A DNA stretch of 5,938 nucleotides from Gammaproteobacteria bacterium (GTDB lineage: Bacteria; Pseudomonadota; Gammaproteobacteria; JAJDOJ01): assembly GCA_027030565.1 (NCBI GenBank), contig JALVEU010000005.1:1-5938 (forward strand), given 5' to 3'. Both the position numbers and the translations under genes were made by a program. The notes below the pieces were generated by a model that ran no database searches, was not told the origin of the DNA, and saw only the letters and a program-made list of their open reading frames with translations. Of this stretch, positions 5,002 through 5,938 are shown in pieces (position 1 is the stretch's first letter; each line of letters begins with the position of its first letter).

Positions 5002-5907
5002 ATGATCCCGAATCTGCCGGCACTGTACGAAACCGATATCCGTGGACTCCGGCGTCTGCACCGCGGCAAGGTGCGTGACCTGTACGCCGTGGACCACGGG
5101 CGCATGCTCATGGTGGCCACCGATCGCATCTCGGCTTTCGACGTGGTACTGCCGACGCCCATCCCGGGCAAGGGGGTGGTGCTCACGCGCCTGTCCAACT
5201 TCTGGTTCGAGCGCATGAGCGACCTGGTCGAGAACCATCTCACGGGGATCGATCCGGCCACCGTGGTCCCCGCCGACGAGCCCCAGCGCGAGCTCATCGT
5301 CCCGCGCAGCGTGGTTGTCCATCGGCTGAGGCCTCTGCCCGTGGAGGCCGTCGTCCGTGGCTACCTCATCGGGTCGGGCTGGAAAGACTACCGGCGCACC
5401 GGCGCGATCTGTGGCGTTCGGCTTCCCCCAGGGCTGCGACTGGCCGAAAGGCTCCCGGAACCCATCTACACACCCTCGACCAAGGCGGCCGCCGGCGCGC
5501 ACGACGAGAACATTCCGTTTGCCCGCACCGTGGAGCTGCTGGGGGCCGGGGTGGCGCTGCGCGTGCGTGAGCTGGCGCTGACCATCTACCGGCGTGCAGC
5601 GGAATATGCCTTGGGGCGCGGCATCATCATCGCGGATACGAAGTTCGAGTTCGGGCTGGACGCGGCCGGAAACGTGGTCCTCATCGACGAGCTTCTCACC
5701 CCGGATTCGTCCCGCTTCTGGCCCGTCGAGCACTGGCGCCCTGGAAGCAATCCGCCAAGCTTCGACAAGCAGTACGTGCGCGACTACCTGGAAGGCCTGG
5801 ACTGGGACAAGCGAGCCCCTGGACCGGAACTCCCCGAGTCGGTGGTGCGTGACACCCAGGCCAGATACCTGCAAGCCCTGGAGATCCTCACCGGAGAGAC
5901 GATCTGA
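5002..5907 (+). CDS. purC: PurC, phosphoribosylaminoimidazole-succinocarboxamide (SAICAR) synthase
   Basis: A 301-residue cytoplasmic enzyme that joins CAIR and aspartate using ATP to form SAICAR, the purine step right after PurE. It belongs to the longer, yeast Ade1-like form (~300 residues) rather than the ~237-residue E. coli form. Visible motifs are RGKVRDLY (21-28, nucleotide-binding hairpin), TDRISAFDVVL (40-50), VVRGYLIGSGWKDY (117-130), TPSTKA (158-163), ADTKFEFG (211-218), LIDELLTPDSSRFW (227-240) and FDKQYVRDYL (254-263). These cover the ATP and substrate sites, and the gene appears intact. The ATG at 5002 lies 21 codons before the RGKVRD motif, as in related proteins, but has no Shine-Dalgarno, and a -10-like sequence sits only seven bases upstream. 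It is divergent from purEK across 80 bp, so the three consecutive pathway genes could share regulation. The last 31 bases of the window after its stop show nothing recognisable. Confidence 0.97.
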   Translation: MIPNLPALYETDIRGLRRLHRGKVRDLYAVDHGRMLMVATDRISAFDVVLPTPIPGKGVVLTRLSNFWFERMSDLVENHLTGIDPATVVPADEPQRELIVPRSVVVHRLRPLPVEAVVRGYLIGSGWKDYRRTGAICGVRLPPGLRLAERLPEPIYTPSTKAAAGAHDENIPFARTVELLGAGVALRVRELALTIYRRAAEYALGRGIIIADTKFEFGLDAAGNVVLIDELLTPDSSRFWPVEHWRPGSNPPSFDKQYVRDYLEGLDWDKRAPGPELPESVVRDTQARYLQALEILTGETI

Positions 5908-5938
5908 GCCGACAGCTCACTGGCAGCGTGTTGCGGTA

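Noticed and set aside
4918..5874. 318-codon open frame antisense to purC
   Set aside because: A G+C-rich shadow frame of the strongly conserved purC; its translation has no recognisable domain.

Overview
The window is compact, G+C-rich bacterial DNA (roughly two thirds G+C by eye) with seven genes and very little non-coding sequence. Gene families and protein similarity suggest a gammaproteobacterium, for example one of the purple-sulfur or Ectothiorhodospira-like lineages. That placement is an inference from general resemblance, because the window holds no rRNA or other taxonomic marker. No mobile element, CRISPR array, tRNA or rRNA was seen.

Left part, + strand (1-2247). The 3' end of bioA (biotin synthesis) overlaps by four bases the start of a complete beta-carbonic anhydrase gene (can). 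A 93-bp gap follows, holding a plausible sigma70 promoter. Its -10 element lies inside a 25-bp near-match to the type 1 site of the Fe-S regulator IscR. Downstream are sufE (sulfur acceptor for Fe-S assembly) and, 26 bp later, a little-studied gene that fuses a ThiS/MoaD-like beta-grasp domain to a Mut7-C PIN-like nuclease with a zinc ribbon. These last two probably form one transcription unit.

Right part. Genes on the two strands converge at 2248-2304. On the - strand lies a tightly coupled operon purE-purK-yhdH (4921 down to 2305), with a 4-base overlap (purE/purK) and a 1-base overlap (purK/yhdH). Divergent from it, across an 80-bp gap, is purC on the + strand. PurK, PurE and PurC catalyse three consecutive steps of purine synthesis: AIR to N5-CAIR, to CAIR, to SAICAR. 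YhdH is an AcuI-type NADPH-dependent acrylyl-CoA reductase/quinone oxidoreductase and is the outsider in the operon.

A loose theme is bicarbonate. Carbonic anhydrase supplies it, PurK consumes it, and biotin (BioA) is the cofactor of the carboxylases that use it. The items most worth checking are the IscR-like operator in front of sufE, the beta-grasp/PIN fusion next to a sulfur-transfer gene, the bioA-can coupling, and a possibly leaderless purC transcript. The rest is ordinary core metabolism.
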